Shown here: positions 8,978 to 16,216 of the stretch, piece after piece
How the letters are laid out: every line of letters begins with the position of its first letter
Numbering within the stretch: position 1 is the stretch's first letter
From: CAG-1138 sp964495385
Lineage (GTDB): Bacteria; Bacillota; Clostridia; Christensenellales; CAG-917
Reading direction: 5' to 3'
Length of the DNA stretch: 64,000 bases
NCBI GenBank assembly: GCA_964495385.1
Contig: CAZBVO010000004.1
Coordinates: 23,428-87,427, forward strand
The notes under the pieces: generated by a model
The model's input: only the letters and a program-made list of their open reading frames with translations
Databases searched by the model: none
What the model was told of the DNA's origin: nothing
Translations under genes and position numbers: made by a program

Positions 8978-9862
8978 ATGGATTTTGGTAAGTTTTTCAA
9001 AAAAGGCTCGTTGGCGGCAATCGTTGTGTCGGTCCTTTGCCTTATTGTGCTTTTTGTGGGGGTGTTTGCAATAATTAATTCCGGAAAGGAAAAGCCAACA
9101 GATGAGCAAAAAAAGCAAAGTGAAGAATTGAAGAAAAAATTGGAAGAGAAAAAACAGGATAAACCTGTGGACATTCCACCAAACGCCACCAACGAACAAA
9201 AAGAACAACTGCAATATAAGCAATTCAAACAAACGCTTGAGAACATTCTTAATCCTGTCCATTTGTCTCGTTTTACTGGATATGAACATGAAATCCTCAG
9301 CATAAAGTCAATCGACAAAAATGGATTAAATACTTTTTTTGTAAAAGCTGAAGTTGTGTGGACTGATGGAGAATATTATGTTAGTCGAGACGTTTTATAT
9401 AACGTGCATATAAAAGTTTATCCGGACGAATTTAATCAAATGTCGCTTGAAGACTTAAACAATTATCTTACATCAAACAAAGAATATTCTGCTAAAGAAT
9501 ATAGAATAATTGAACCAGAAAATGAATTAGATAAAGAATTTTTGCAATTGTTGGTCAATCAATTCAAAGAAGACAAATCAATGAACAATGCTGAATATAT
9601 TGATGGCGTTGTTTTATATCAAGGTAAAATAAATGATTCACACAGCAATTATTTCTTTTTCGCATTGAGAGATGCTGAAAGCCAAAAAAATTTTTATTAT
9701 AAATTGATAGTTGACCTTGATTCAAAATCATTTGAAAATCAACTTGAACAACTTCGTCAGGGCGAAAAGATTGAATATATGATTGACGAAAGTTTTAAAG
9801 GTGAATATGGATGGCTCAATCTTGACAAGCTTGAGGGTCAAAGTCAACAAGAAAGCCAATAG
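8978..9862 (+). CDS. AT-rich membrane-anchored protein of unknown function
   Basis: Not recognised. The 294-residue protein has a short basic N-terminus, one membrane helix (about residues 12-34), then a charged Lys/Glu/Gln linker (about 37-70) and a soluble domain of about 220 residues with alternating strands and helices. There is no lipobox and no cell-wall sorting motif, so a single-pass protein facing outside is the likely topology. From about 9100 onward the DNA is clearly more AT-rich than any neighbouring gene, with many TTA, ATA, AGA and AAT codons that are rare around it. This suggests recent acquisition or unusual constraint. GGGGGA at 8966-8971 supports the start; a terminator follows at 9896. 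Confidence 0.8.
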   Translation: MDFGKFFKKGSLAAIVVSVLCLIVLFVGVFAIINSGKEKPTDEQKKQSEELKKKLEEKKQDKPVDIPPNATNEQKEQLQYKQFKQTLENILNPVHLSRFTGYEHEILSIKSIDKNGLNTFFVKAEVVWTDGEYYVSRDVLYNVHIKVYPDEFNQMSLEDLNNYLTSNKEYSAKEYRIIEPENELDKEFLQLLVNQFKEDKSMNNAEYIDGVVLYQGKINDSHSNYFFFALRDAESQKNFYYKLIVDLDSKSFENQLEQLRQGEKIEYMIDESFKGEYGWLNLDKLEGQSQQESQ

Positions 9863-9895
9863 AAGAGAAAACAATTTTGAAATAATAAGCAATCA

Positions 9896-9922
9896 AAAAC
9901 GCAACGGCAGGTTGCGTTTTTT
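9896..9922 (+). terminator. terminator after the AT-rich gene
   Basis: AAAACGCAAC, loop GGCAG, GTTGCGTTTT followed by further T. The stem is 6 bp of strong pairs extended by A-T pairs. Confidence 0.8.
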
Positions 9923-9960
9923 GTTGGGTAAAGAGATGTGTAAGATAGACACCTTATCTT

Positions 9961-10112
9961 ATTCAAAGTTGCTGCACGGCAGCAAATGCGAACAAAGCGT
10001 GCCGCAGCTTGTTTTGTAGGTATGCAAGTCAAGGGTGCCGATTTGTTGAAGCGGGTTTGAATTGCTTAAAACGCAAGGCGTTTTAAAGGGCAACGTTCGT
10101 TTTGAAGTTGCC
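9961..10112. other. hairpin-rich non-coding segment, possible structured RNA or degenerate repeat
   Basis: No supported gene. Three stems follow one another: GCTGC-AC-GGCA at 9971-9981 can pair with TGCC-GCAGC at 10000-10008 with a two-base bulge; TTAAAACGC/GCGTTTTAA around AAG at 10066-10086; GGCAAC/GTTGCC at 10089-10094 and 10107-10112. None is followed by a T run on the plus strand. The segment lies between the tails of two converging genes. It could be a small RNA, a dispersed intergenic repeat unit, or remains of an insertion. Confidence 0.35.
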
Positions 10113-10142
10113 TAACGCAGTTTAACGCAACGTCTTTGTCGG

Positions 10143-10736
10143 TCAGGAGGCCGAGAGGGTGTCGGCAAGTTGTTTGAGATCGTCGTCATCAAAGTTCTGC
10201 TCGTCCGTGCTTATGCCCAGTCGCTTCCTAAGCGACGAAATGAGGTCGTAAAGTTTGTCGGAGTCGGGGGCAAGCCGTTCGGCCTCTTTTTTGAAGTGCT
10301 CCGCCGGAGCAGAGGTGGAGGTAAGGCGTATGCCAAACTGTTTGTTGAGCATTTTTTCGATTGACAGCGAAGCGTCAATTGCAACCGCTTGCAGGTTGAG
10401 TGCGTCGTTTCCGAAGCCGTATTTTTCGGCAAGGGTTTCGTAGGCGTTGGTCCATTTTGCCTGAAACAGTTTCAAGCGTTCAATTTCCATGGCGTACTGA
10501 AGCTTGAGGTCGGTTTCGATTTCGGCGGCCTTTTCGGCCACAACCAGCATAACTTCGGCAACGTCGTTTTCGCGTTTTTTGTAGTCGTCCAGCTGTTTGT
10601 TAAGCGAAGCTTCCGATTGCAAAAGGGAAGATATGCGCTCGCGTTGGTCGGCAAGAGCATTTTCGTAGTAAGCGGTTTGTTTTGAAAGTTGATCTTCAAA
10701 TTGGCGGCGTTTTGCCGCACCGAATGTTTTTTTCAT
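10143..10736 (-). CDS. coiled-coil protein of unknown function
   Basis: Not recognised. The 197-residue protein is almost entirely helical: a basic N-terminus (MKKTFGAAKRR), a coiled coil over about residues 12-95 rich in Glu, Lys, Gln and Leu, then a shorter helical region and an acidic tail with DDDD. No signal peptide or membrane helix is seen, so it should be cytoplasmic. It recalls small DivIVA-like or filament-associated proteins only in overall shape. The ATG at 10736 is preferred because AGAGGG lies 9 bases upstream; in-frame GTG 10745 and ATG 10742 are alternatives. It lies downstream of the 10800 gene on the same strand, 63 bases apart, and the two may be cotranscribed. Confidence 0.72.
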   Translation of the reverse strand: MKKTFGAAKRRQFEDQLSKQTAYYENALADQRERISSLLQSEASLNKQLDDYKKRENDVAEVMLVVAEKAAEIETDLKLQYAMEIERLKLFQAKWTNAYETLAEKYGFGNDALNLQAVAIDASLSIEKMLNKQFGIRLTSTSAPAEHFKKEAERLAPDSDKLYDLISSLRKRLGISTDEQNFDDDDLKQLADTLSAS

Positions 10737-10799
10737 AGTCATCACCCTCTACGATGATAACACGCCTTAAGGTGCGAAAAATGCAAGAAAAGGGGAGAA

Positions 10800-11750
10800 T
10801 CAGTCTTTTATTGAAATATTGTCGATAAGGTTGTTTTTGATGCAAAATTCCACCGTTTGGGGTATGACGGCGCCAAACTCGGGGCTGTCGTCGTAGACGG
10901 CGTAAGCAGAGGGCGAAATGCGTTCGTAACGATTGAATTTTCCGAAAAAATCCGTCAGCCGAGGGGCATCGTCCCGAAGCTCGGGCGCAAGATATTTCCG
11001 TGCCGCAAAAATGTCGCCGCTTTTTGTTGCTTCCAACAGCAGTGCAGGCAAAAGGCTTAGTTCGTAACCGCAGTTTTCAGAGTAGGAAAACTCGTCTTTT
11101 ACCGAGCGAAAACCCTTGTCGGTAAAGGTAAAAAACGAACGTCTCGTCCGCCCCAAAAGGTCGCCGAAACGGGTGATTTCAACAAACGAATCGTCAAAAA
11201 ATTCAAAGTCGTCCGCCTCGCCTTCGTACAAAAGTTTAAACGTTCCGTCAAAGCTTGCGGCGGCAAGATACTGCTTTTCGTACCTTGCGGTGACAACAAT
11301 CAAAAGTGCAGAAGAGGTGGGTTGAAACATTATTTTTGCGTTGTTTAAGTTTTGTTTCGGGAAAATACACAACTTTTCGTCGCCGCAGCCGAGCACGACT
11401 TCGGTGCCGCCTCGGTCGTAAATCGAAACGTCCACTTTGTTGCCTTTAAAATGCCCGGAAGTGCTTATTTTTGCGCCCGCCGCTGTACCTCCCGACTGCT
11501 TTACTTTGTAGGTCAATCCGTAGGTGCCGTCGGCGTAGGCGATAAGTTTCAACCGTCCCATGGCCTCGGGCGATTTCCCAAGCACTACGGCCCCCGAAAG
11601 CGTTTCGCATTTTGCGCTACATGGGTAAACGGTCACCGGCCAAAACCCTTCGTCCAAAACAAGTTTTTGGTTTTTTTTAGGTCCTTTCACAACGTGGTTG
11701 CCGACGGTTAAGGTGTCACCCTCTTTCACGCTCAAAAAAATTTCAGGCAT
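10800..11750 (-). CDS. orphan cytoplasmic protein of unknown function
   Basis: Not recognised. It has 316 residues, with no signal peptide or membrane segment. The first two thirds look beta-rich: short alternating hydrophobic stretches, many Gly and Thr, repeated FDGTFKLLYEG-like strands resembling a beta-propeller or jelly-roll. The last 90 residues are helical. Four cysteines occur in the first half (positions about 44, 48, 120 and 126) without a clear metal-binding spacing. AAAGGAG 6-12 bases upstream fixes the ATG at 11750. It lies between a coiled-coil gene and a lipoprotein gene on the same strand, but a terminator separates it from the latter. Confidence 0.75.
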   Translation of the reverse strand: MPEIFLSVKEGDTLTVGNHVVKGPKKNQKLVLDEGFWPVTVYPCSAKCETLSGAVVLGKSPEAMGRLKLIAYADGTYGLTYKVKQSGGTAAGAKISTSGHFKGNKVDVSIYDRGGTEVVLGCGDEKLCIFPKQNLNNAKIMFQPTSSALLIVVTARYEKQYLAAASFDGTFKLLYEGEADDFEFFDDSFVEITRFGDLLGRTRRSFFTFTDKGFRSVKDEFSYSENCGYELSLLPALLLEATKSGDIFAARKYLAPELRDDAPRLTDFFGKFNRYERISPSAYAVYDDSPEFGAVIPQTVEFCIKNNLIDNISIKD

Positions 11751-11765
11751 AACGCTCCTTTGCCC

Positions 11766-11798
11766 GAAAAAAAGGCACGGGCTTTATAGCCTATGCCT
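11766..11798 (-). terminator. terminator of the minus-strand lipoprotein gene
   Basis: Read on the minus strand: AGGCATAGGC, loop TATAAA, GCCCGTGCCT, then seven T. Two mismatched positions (TA against CG) interrupt the stem. A second small palindrome, TAGGTT/AACCTA at 11803-11820, overlaps the stop codon. Confidence 0.75.
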
Positions 11799-11817
11799 GT
11801 TTTAGGTTTTTTATAAC

Positions 11818-12633
11818 CTATTCGATTTCGATTGTTTTAAGTTTGTAAATCACGCCGTTTTCGACAATTTCCATAAGCGGAGTTTTGACTTTTTTGCCGC
11901 CTATTTCGACGTCGTCGTTGGAATAGTAGGCGTAGTACTTAACGCCGGACACGTCGCTTCTTGAAAAAACCACCGTTTTGCAGGTTACGTCGCTTTTGAA
12001 CGGAACGGATATCGTGGCCGCCGAGGAAGTGGATGCGCTGACTTTCACCGTTTGCCCTTCGACCGCAACGGGTACGGTAATTCGCCAGCTCGAAATGGTT
12101 TGACCTGCCGCACGGAACAAAGTGTAAAGTTCGGCATTGTCGTAGTACGGCGACGAAAGAGCAATTTCGGTAGGGGTTACGGTTTCGAGCGTTGCGTTCG
12201 GATCGGTGTAGAGATAGGCGTAGGCCTTTGCCGCCGCATTGTCGTAAACTACGGTTTGATAGGACGTTACGCCGTCAACCGTTTTTTCGCGGTAGCTTGC
12301 GATAGGCAAAAGTTTTTGCGTTTCGCTTGCCCCTCCGAACAGCAAAACTTCCACAATCTGAAAATCGCCAAGCGAAAATCGGGTGATTTGAAGTTGGTTG
12401 GTCACGTTTTCAAAATGCTTCAAGCCAACCGAAAAGGTTTGATTTTGCACAAGTCGCAGTTCGACGGTGTAGGTGCCTTTTTCTTCCGTGTCGGGAGCGG
12501 TGACCTCGTAGGTGTATTTTTCGTAGCCGAGCCAGTTGACGTCGGCTTCCATGGCATAGTTGGTGCTGTTGCAACCTGCAAGAATCCCCGTAAGTGCAAT
12601 AACCGTTATTATCAAAGCAGAAATTTTTTTCAT
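11818..12633 (-). CDS. lipoprotein of unknown function
   Basis: A 271-residue protein with a type II signal peptide: MKK, a hydrophobic stretch, and the lipobox ILAGC (Cys at about residue 20). After processing it should be anchored on the outer face of the membrane. The mature part is beta-rich with many Thr, Ser and Val, and no recognised domain. The start at 12633 is chosen because it opens the signal peptide and AGAGG lies upstream; an upstream in-frame start at 12693 falls inside the promoter. It has its own promoter and terminator, so it is monocistronic. Confidence 0.82.
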   Translation of the reverse strand: MKKISALIITVIALTGILAGCNSTNYAMEADVNWLGYEKYTYEVTAPDTEEKGTYTVELRLVQNQTFSVGLKHFENVTNQLQITRFSLGDFQIVEVLLFGGASETQKLLPIASYREKTVDGVTSYQTVVYDNAAAKAYAYLYTDPNATLETVTPTEIALSSPYYDNAELYTLFRAAGQTISSWRITVPVAVEGQTVKVSASTSSAATISVPFKSDVTCKTVVFSRSDVSGVKYYAYYSNDDVEIGGKKVKTPLMEIVENGVIYKLKTIEIE

Positions 12634-12664
12634 ACTCAGCCTCTTTGTTTGATTTTTCCAAACA

Positions 12665-12693
12665 ATTATAACAAATATCGCGCCCGAGAGCAA
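12665..12693 (-). promoter_or_regulatory. sigma-A promoter of the minus-strand lipoprotein gene
   Basis: On the minus strand: TTGCTC (12693-12688), 17-bp spacer, TATAAT (12670-12665). The leader to the ATG at 12633 is about 25 bases. Confidence 0.7.
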
Positions 12694-12752
12694 GCAAAAC
12701 CGACTATTTTTGAAAAAAAGCCGCCAAAGGGGAACTTTGTTTTAAAATAAAC

Positions 12753-12782
12753 TTGCCTCAGCGGCCGAACGGGTGCTACAAT
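12753..12782 (+). promoter_or_regulatory. probable promoter of addBA
   Basis: TTGCCT at 12753-12758, 18-bp spacer, TACAAT at 12777-12782. It is weaker than other promoters in the window. It lies back-to-back with the lipoprotein promoter in the 194-base divergent gap. Confidence 0.5.
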
Positions 12783-12827
12783 AATAATACAAATAATTCT
12801 TATTTTTATTATTAACCGAGGTTTAAT

Positions 12828-15800
12828 ATGGGCTGTAAATTGATTTTCGGCGACACGTTTAAACAGGAGTTTGACGGCGTTATGGCCGAACTTAAAAGGA
12901 ACTATAACTCCGATCGCAGGGCAATGCACGTCGTTCTCGTGCCGGACAAATTTTCGCTTACCATGGAAAAAGAGGTGCTTGAAAGCTTGGGCCTGTCCGG
13001 AAGTGCCAACGTGCAAGTGCTGTCTTTTTTGCGCTTTGCCGGCCGAGTCATGAAAAACAAAATCAAAAACTGCCTCACGCCGCAGGGCGTGGTTATGCTG
13101 TTGGCAAAGGTTATAGGCGACGTTCGCGACAAATTGAGCGTGTATAAAAACGCTTCCTACACCGCAGGTTTTGCCGGCGAGATGTATGCGTCCTTGACCT
13201 CGCTTAGAAACAGCGGCATAACCGTGGAAGCTTTGAAAGATTCGATTCCTCGCCTAAAATCGGCGGTTTTGCGCGAAAAGGTGGCCGACATGGCCGTTAT
13301 TTTGGAGGCTTACCTCGCCGAACTGGCAAAAGGTTACGCCGACAGCACGACGAGGCTGGAAAAGTTGGCAGAGTATATCCCGACGGCCGCAAATTTGTCG
13401 AGGACGTATTTTTACGTTACGGACATTTACAAATTTACCGCTCCCGAGTATGCAGTGTTGGAGGCTTTGGCAAAAACCTCTCCGTCGGTTACCGTGGGGC
13501 TTCCTTTGGGTGGCGGCGAAAACAAAAGGCTGTTTCCGTACAACGTGAAAGCGCATCTTGAAGCCGCTTTTGAGCGTGCCGGCGTTACGGTCAAAACCGA
13601 GCGCGTTTCGGGAGGCCTGTCGCCTCAGGCGCAAACGATTGTCGACAACCTTTATTCTTACAGGGGAGTGCTTCCAAAAACTGCGGATGGGAAAATCGAA
13701 ATTTGTTTTGCCGCCGACGAGTTTTCGGAATGCGAGGAAGTGGCCTCAAAAATCATCGAAGCAGTTGTCGTGAACGATTACCGCTACAAAGATATGGCCG
13801 TGGTCGTCCCCGACGAAACGTACGTCGGGCCGCTTAAAGCCGCTTTCGACCGTTTCGACGTGCCGTATTTTGTGGACGAAAGCCGTGTTTTTTCGTCGAC
13901 CATGCCTATAAAATATTTGCTGTCGATGCTCGATTATTCGATGACGCAAAAAGTGGACGACGCGTTGGAAGCAATCAAAAATCCGATGTTTTTAGAGTGC
14001 GGCGATTTGACTTACGACGACGTTGACCTGTTTGAAAATGCCGTTTTGCCGACAGGGGCCGAGCGCAGTAATTTCAAAAAGCCGTTTGACGGGGCGGACG
14101 CCCGGGCCGAAGAGGTACGGAAAAAATTTGTAAGCGTCGTGCCTCACTTCAAAAAAACCGATTCTGCGGGAAACTATGTTTCCCGAATCGAGGAGTTTTT
14201 GGCCGCCGACAACTTTTTTAACAAAATAGAGTGCTTCTGTAAAAGTATGGCCGCAGATGCGAAAACAGTCAAAAGCCTTGCGCAAACGGAAAGCAGACTG
14301 ACGGCGGTTTTTAGCGAAATCAAAAACGCTATCGGCTCGGCGGAAATGGATTTCGAGGAGTTTTGCCGCATTTTTAAATCGACGCTCGAAAGCGTAAAAA
14401 TCAGTTTGACGCCGTTGTATCTGGACTGCGTTTTCGTCGGAAGTGCCGCAGACAGCCGCTTCGAGGGCGTAAAGACGATGTTCGTAATAGGCGCAACCGC
14501 ATCCGCCATGCCGGAAGGGGTGGGAAATCCTGCCATAATTTCGGCCGACGACGAGGTTTTGTTGAAGGAAGCGGGGCTTGTGGTATCGCCGTCGAAAATC
14601 GACGACGTTTTGTCGGCGATGTTTTATCTTACCGAGCTTGTCGTCAGACCGACCGAAAAACTTGTGGTGAGCTATCCGAAAACGCTTGCCGGGGTTTCCG
14701 TTCAGCCGTCTACGCTTATCGACCAGCTTTGCTTGCTGTTTTCCGACCTCGAAGTATCGGAGCCGAGGTTCGGGGCGCTTTACTCTAAAGCCGACATGTC
14801 CGACGAGGATTTGGCAAGAGAGTACGCTTTCAGGTTCGGCAGCAGAAAGAACGCTTACTACAGCGTGCTGTCGAATCTTTCCGAGTTGTCCGTTTCTAAA
14901 AGGGAGCGCAAGCCTTTCGATGCGGCCTTTTCGCTGCTTACCGACGACGAAAAATACACGGTTAATCGCGCGCTCGGCGGCAAGGAGGAGCAAAAGCTTC
15001 CCGACGGTGCGGATTTGTTTTTCAAGGATTTCAAAACCAACGAATACGTTACGTCGGTCAGCCAGCTTGAAAAGTATTTCACCTGTCCGCTTCAAAACTA
15101 TTTCGCATACGGTTTGAGGTTGCAAAAAAGGGTTACCGACGTCATCGAAAACAGTCTGACGGGCAGTTTCGTGCACGAGGTTTTGGAAAAATATTTCACG
15201 CTGTTTGCCGAAGGCAAAAAGGACGTAACCGGAATTTCCGACAGCGAAATTGCTTCGCTTGTCGAAGAAATTGCCGTAAAGGCCTCGAGAGAAAAAGAAT
15301 TTGCCGCATTCACCTCGTCCGACAAGCACAAAAAAAGTTTTTTGCGCCTTAAAACCGATTGCGTAAAAATATGCGTGGCACTCACCGATTTGCTTAAAGG
15401 TTCGTCGTACAGGCCGTACAAGCTGGAAGCGGCGTTTTGGAACGGCAACGTCGACCGTTTCGGCGAGGAAATCAAAAACGTTTACAAGCCGTTGACTTTT
15501 ACGGTGGGCGGTCGCAACGTCGCGCTTAGGGGCAAGATTGACCGTATAGACGTTTTCGAGGACAAATTTTACATCATCGATTACAAAAGTTACGGAAAGT
15601 CCATCAAGTTTTCCGACGTGTTTTTCGGTACGGCGATACAGCTTGTGGCGTATATGACGGCGATTGCAAAAGAGGAGGGGTTCAAACCGACGGGCGTGTT
15701 CTATTTGCCGGTTACGGTGGGCTACAAGTCGGCGGCAACGGCAAGCACGGACGAAAACAGATTTGCCGCAAACGGATTTTTCGACTCGGCTTACGACCGC

Positions 15801-16214
15801 GTGTGCGAAATCGAAAATGCGGTATACGGCCTCAAAGCAGGCAAAAAAGCCAAGGGGCGGTTTTTAAAAACAACCTTTTCGGCATCCGCGGTCAAACCTT
15901 CCGACGACGGAAGCGGCCGTGAAAGGGTTGTGCTTGAAAACGAAGAAACGGGCGTTATGGAAGTGTGCGAGATAAAAACGTCAAGCAGCGGCGCCGTAAC
16001 TTCGGACACTTTAGACGGCATGGGACAGTACGTTTCAAAGCTTGTGGAGGGTGCTATTTCGGAAATTAGCGGCGGCTACGTTCAGGCACGGCCGCTGCAA
16101 AGGGCATGCGAGCATTGCGATTACAAGGAGATATGTCCCGATCGCACGTCGGGCGGACGAGTTCTGCCTAAAATCGAAGCGGACGGCTTTAAAAAGGCTT
16201 TGGAGGATTTGTAA
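12828..16214 (+). CDS. addB: ATP-dependent helicase/nuclease subunit B
   Basis: Partner of AddA in double-strand break processing and Chi-regulated resection. In 1128 residues, the C-terminal nuclease domain has GKIDRIDV, the catalytic IIDYKSYGK, and TAIQLVAYM. Four cysteines for the 4Fe-4S cluster are in the family pattern: Cys753 (in YFTCPLQ) and Cys1094, Cys1097, Cys1103 (CEHCDYKEIC). The N-terminus keeps the family shape (VLVPDKFSLTMEKEVLESLG), but where other AddB proteins have a Walker A, this one reads GDTFKQEF, with no GKT. GAGGT precedes the ATG. addA follows after 2 bases. Confidence 0.93.
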   Translation: MGCKLIFGDTFKQEFDGVMAELKRNYNSDRRAMHVVLVPDKFSLTMEKEVLESLGLSGSANVQVLSFLRFAGRVMKNKIKNCLTPQGVVMLLAKVIGDVRDKLSVYKNASYTAGFAGEMYASLTSLRNSGITVEALKDSIPRLKSAVLREKVADMAVILEAYLAELAKGYADSTTRLEKLAEYIPTAANLSRTYFYVTDIYKFTAPEYAVLEALAKTSPSVTVGLPLGGGENKRLFPYNVKAHLEAAFERAGVTVKTERVSGGLSPQAQTIVDNLYSYRGVLPKTADGKIEICFAADEFSECEEVASKIIEAVVVNDYRYKDMAVVVPDETYVGPLKAAFDRFDVPYFVDESRVFSSTMPIKYLLSMLDYSMTQKVDDALEAIKNPMFLECGDLTYDDVDLFENAVLPTGAERSNFKKPFDGADARAEEVRKKFVSVVPHFKKTDSAGNYVSRIEEFLAADNFFNKIECFCKSMAADAKTVKSLAQTESRLTAVFSEIKNAIGSAEMDFEEFCRIFKSTLESVKISLTPLYLDCVFVGSAADSRFEGVKTMFVIGATASAMPEGVGNPAIISADDEVLLKEAGLVVSPSKIDDVLSAMFYLTELVVRPTEKLVVSYPKTLAGVSVQPSTLIDQLCLLFSDLEVSEPRFGALYSKADMSDEDLAREYAFRFGSRKNAYYSVLSNLSELSVSKRERKPFDAAFSLLTDDEKYTVNRALGGKEEQKLPDGADLFFKDFKTNEYVTSVSQLEKYFTCPLQNYFAYGLRLQKRVTDVIENSLTGSFVHEVLEKYFTLFAEGKKDVTGISDSEIASLVEEIAVKASREKEFAAFTSSDKHKKSFLRLKTDCVKICVALTDLLKGSSYRPYKLEAAFWNGNVDRFGEEIKNVYKPLTFTVGGRNVALRGKIDRIDVFEDKFYIIDYKSYGKSIKFSDVFFGTAIQLVAYMTAIAKEEGFKPTGVFYLPVTVGYKSAATASTDENRFAANGFFDSAYDRVCEIENAVYGLKAGKKAKGRFLKTTFSASAVKPSDDGSGRERVVLENEETGVMEVCEIKTSSSGAVTSDTLDGMGQYVSKLVEGAISEISGGYVQARPLQRACEHCDYKEICPDRTSGGRVLPKIEADGFKKALEDL

Positions 16215-16216
16215 AA

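Noticed and set aside
9931..9952. Sequence AGATGTGTAAGATAGACACC resembling a Tn5-type mosaic end
   Set aside because: Only the first 9 bases match in register; the rest needs insertions and deletions. No transposase or second inverted end is present, so neither an element nor an adapter artefact can be claimed.
9844..10032. Small minus-strand open frame of 62 codons
   Set aside because: It runs through the terminator of the AT-rich gene and the hairpin cluster, has no ribosome site and a Cys-rich composition suggestive of non-coding DNA.
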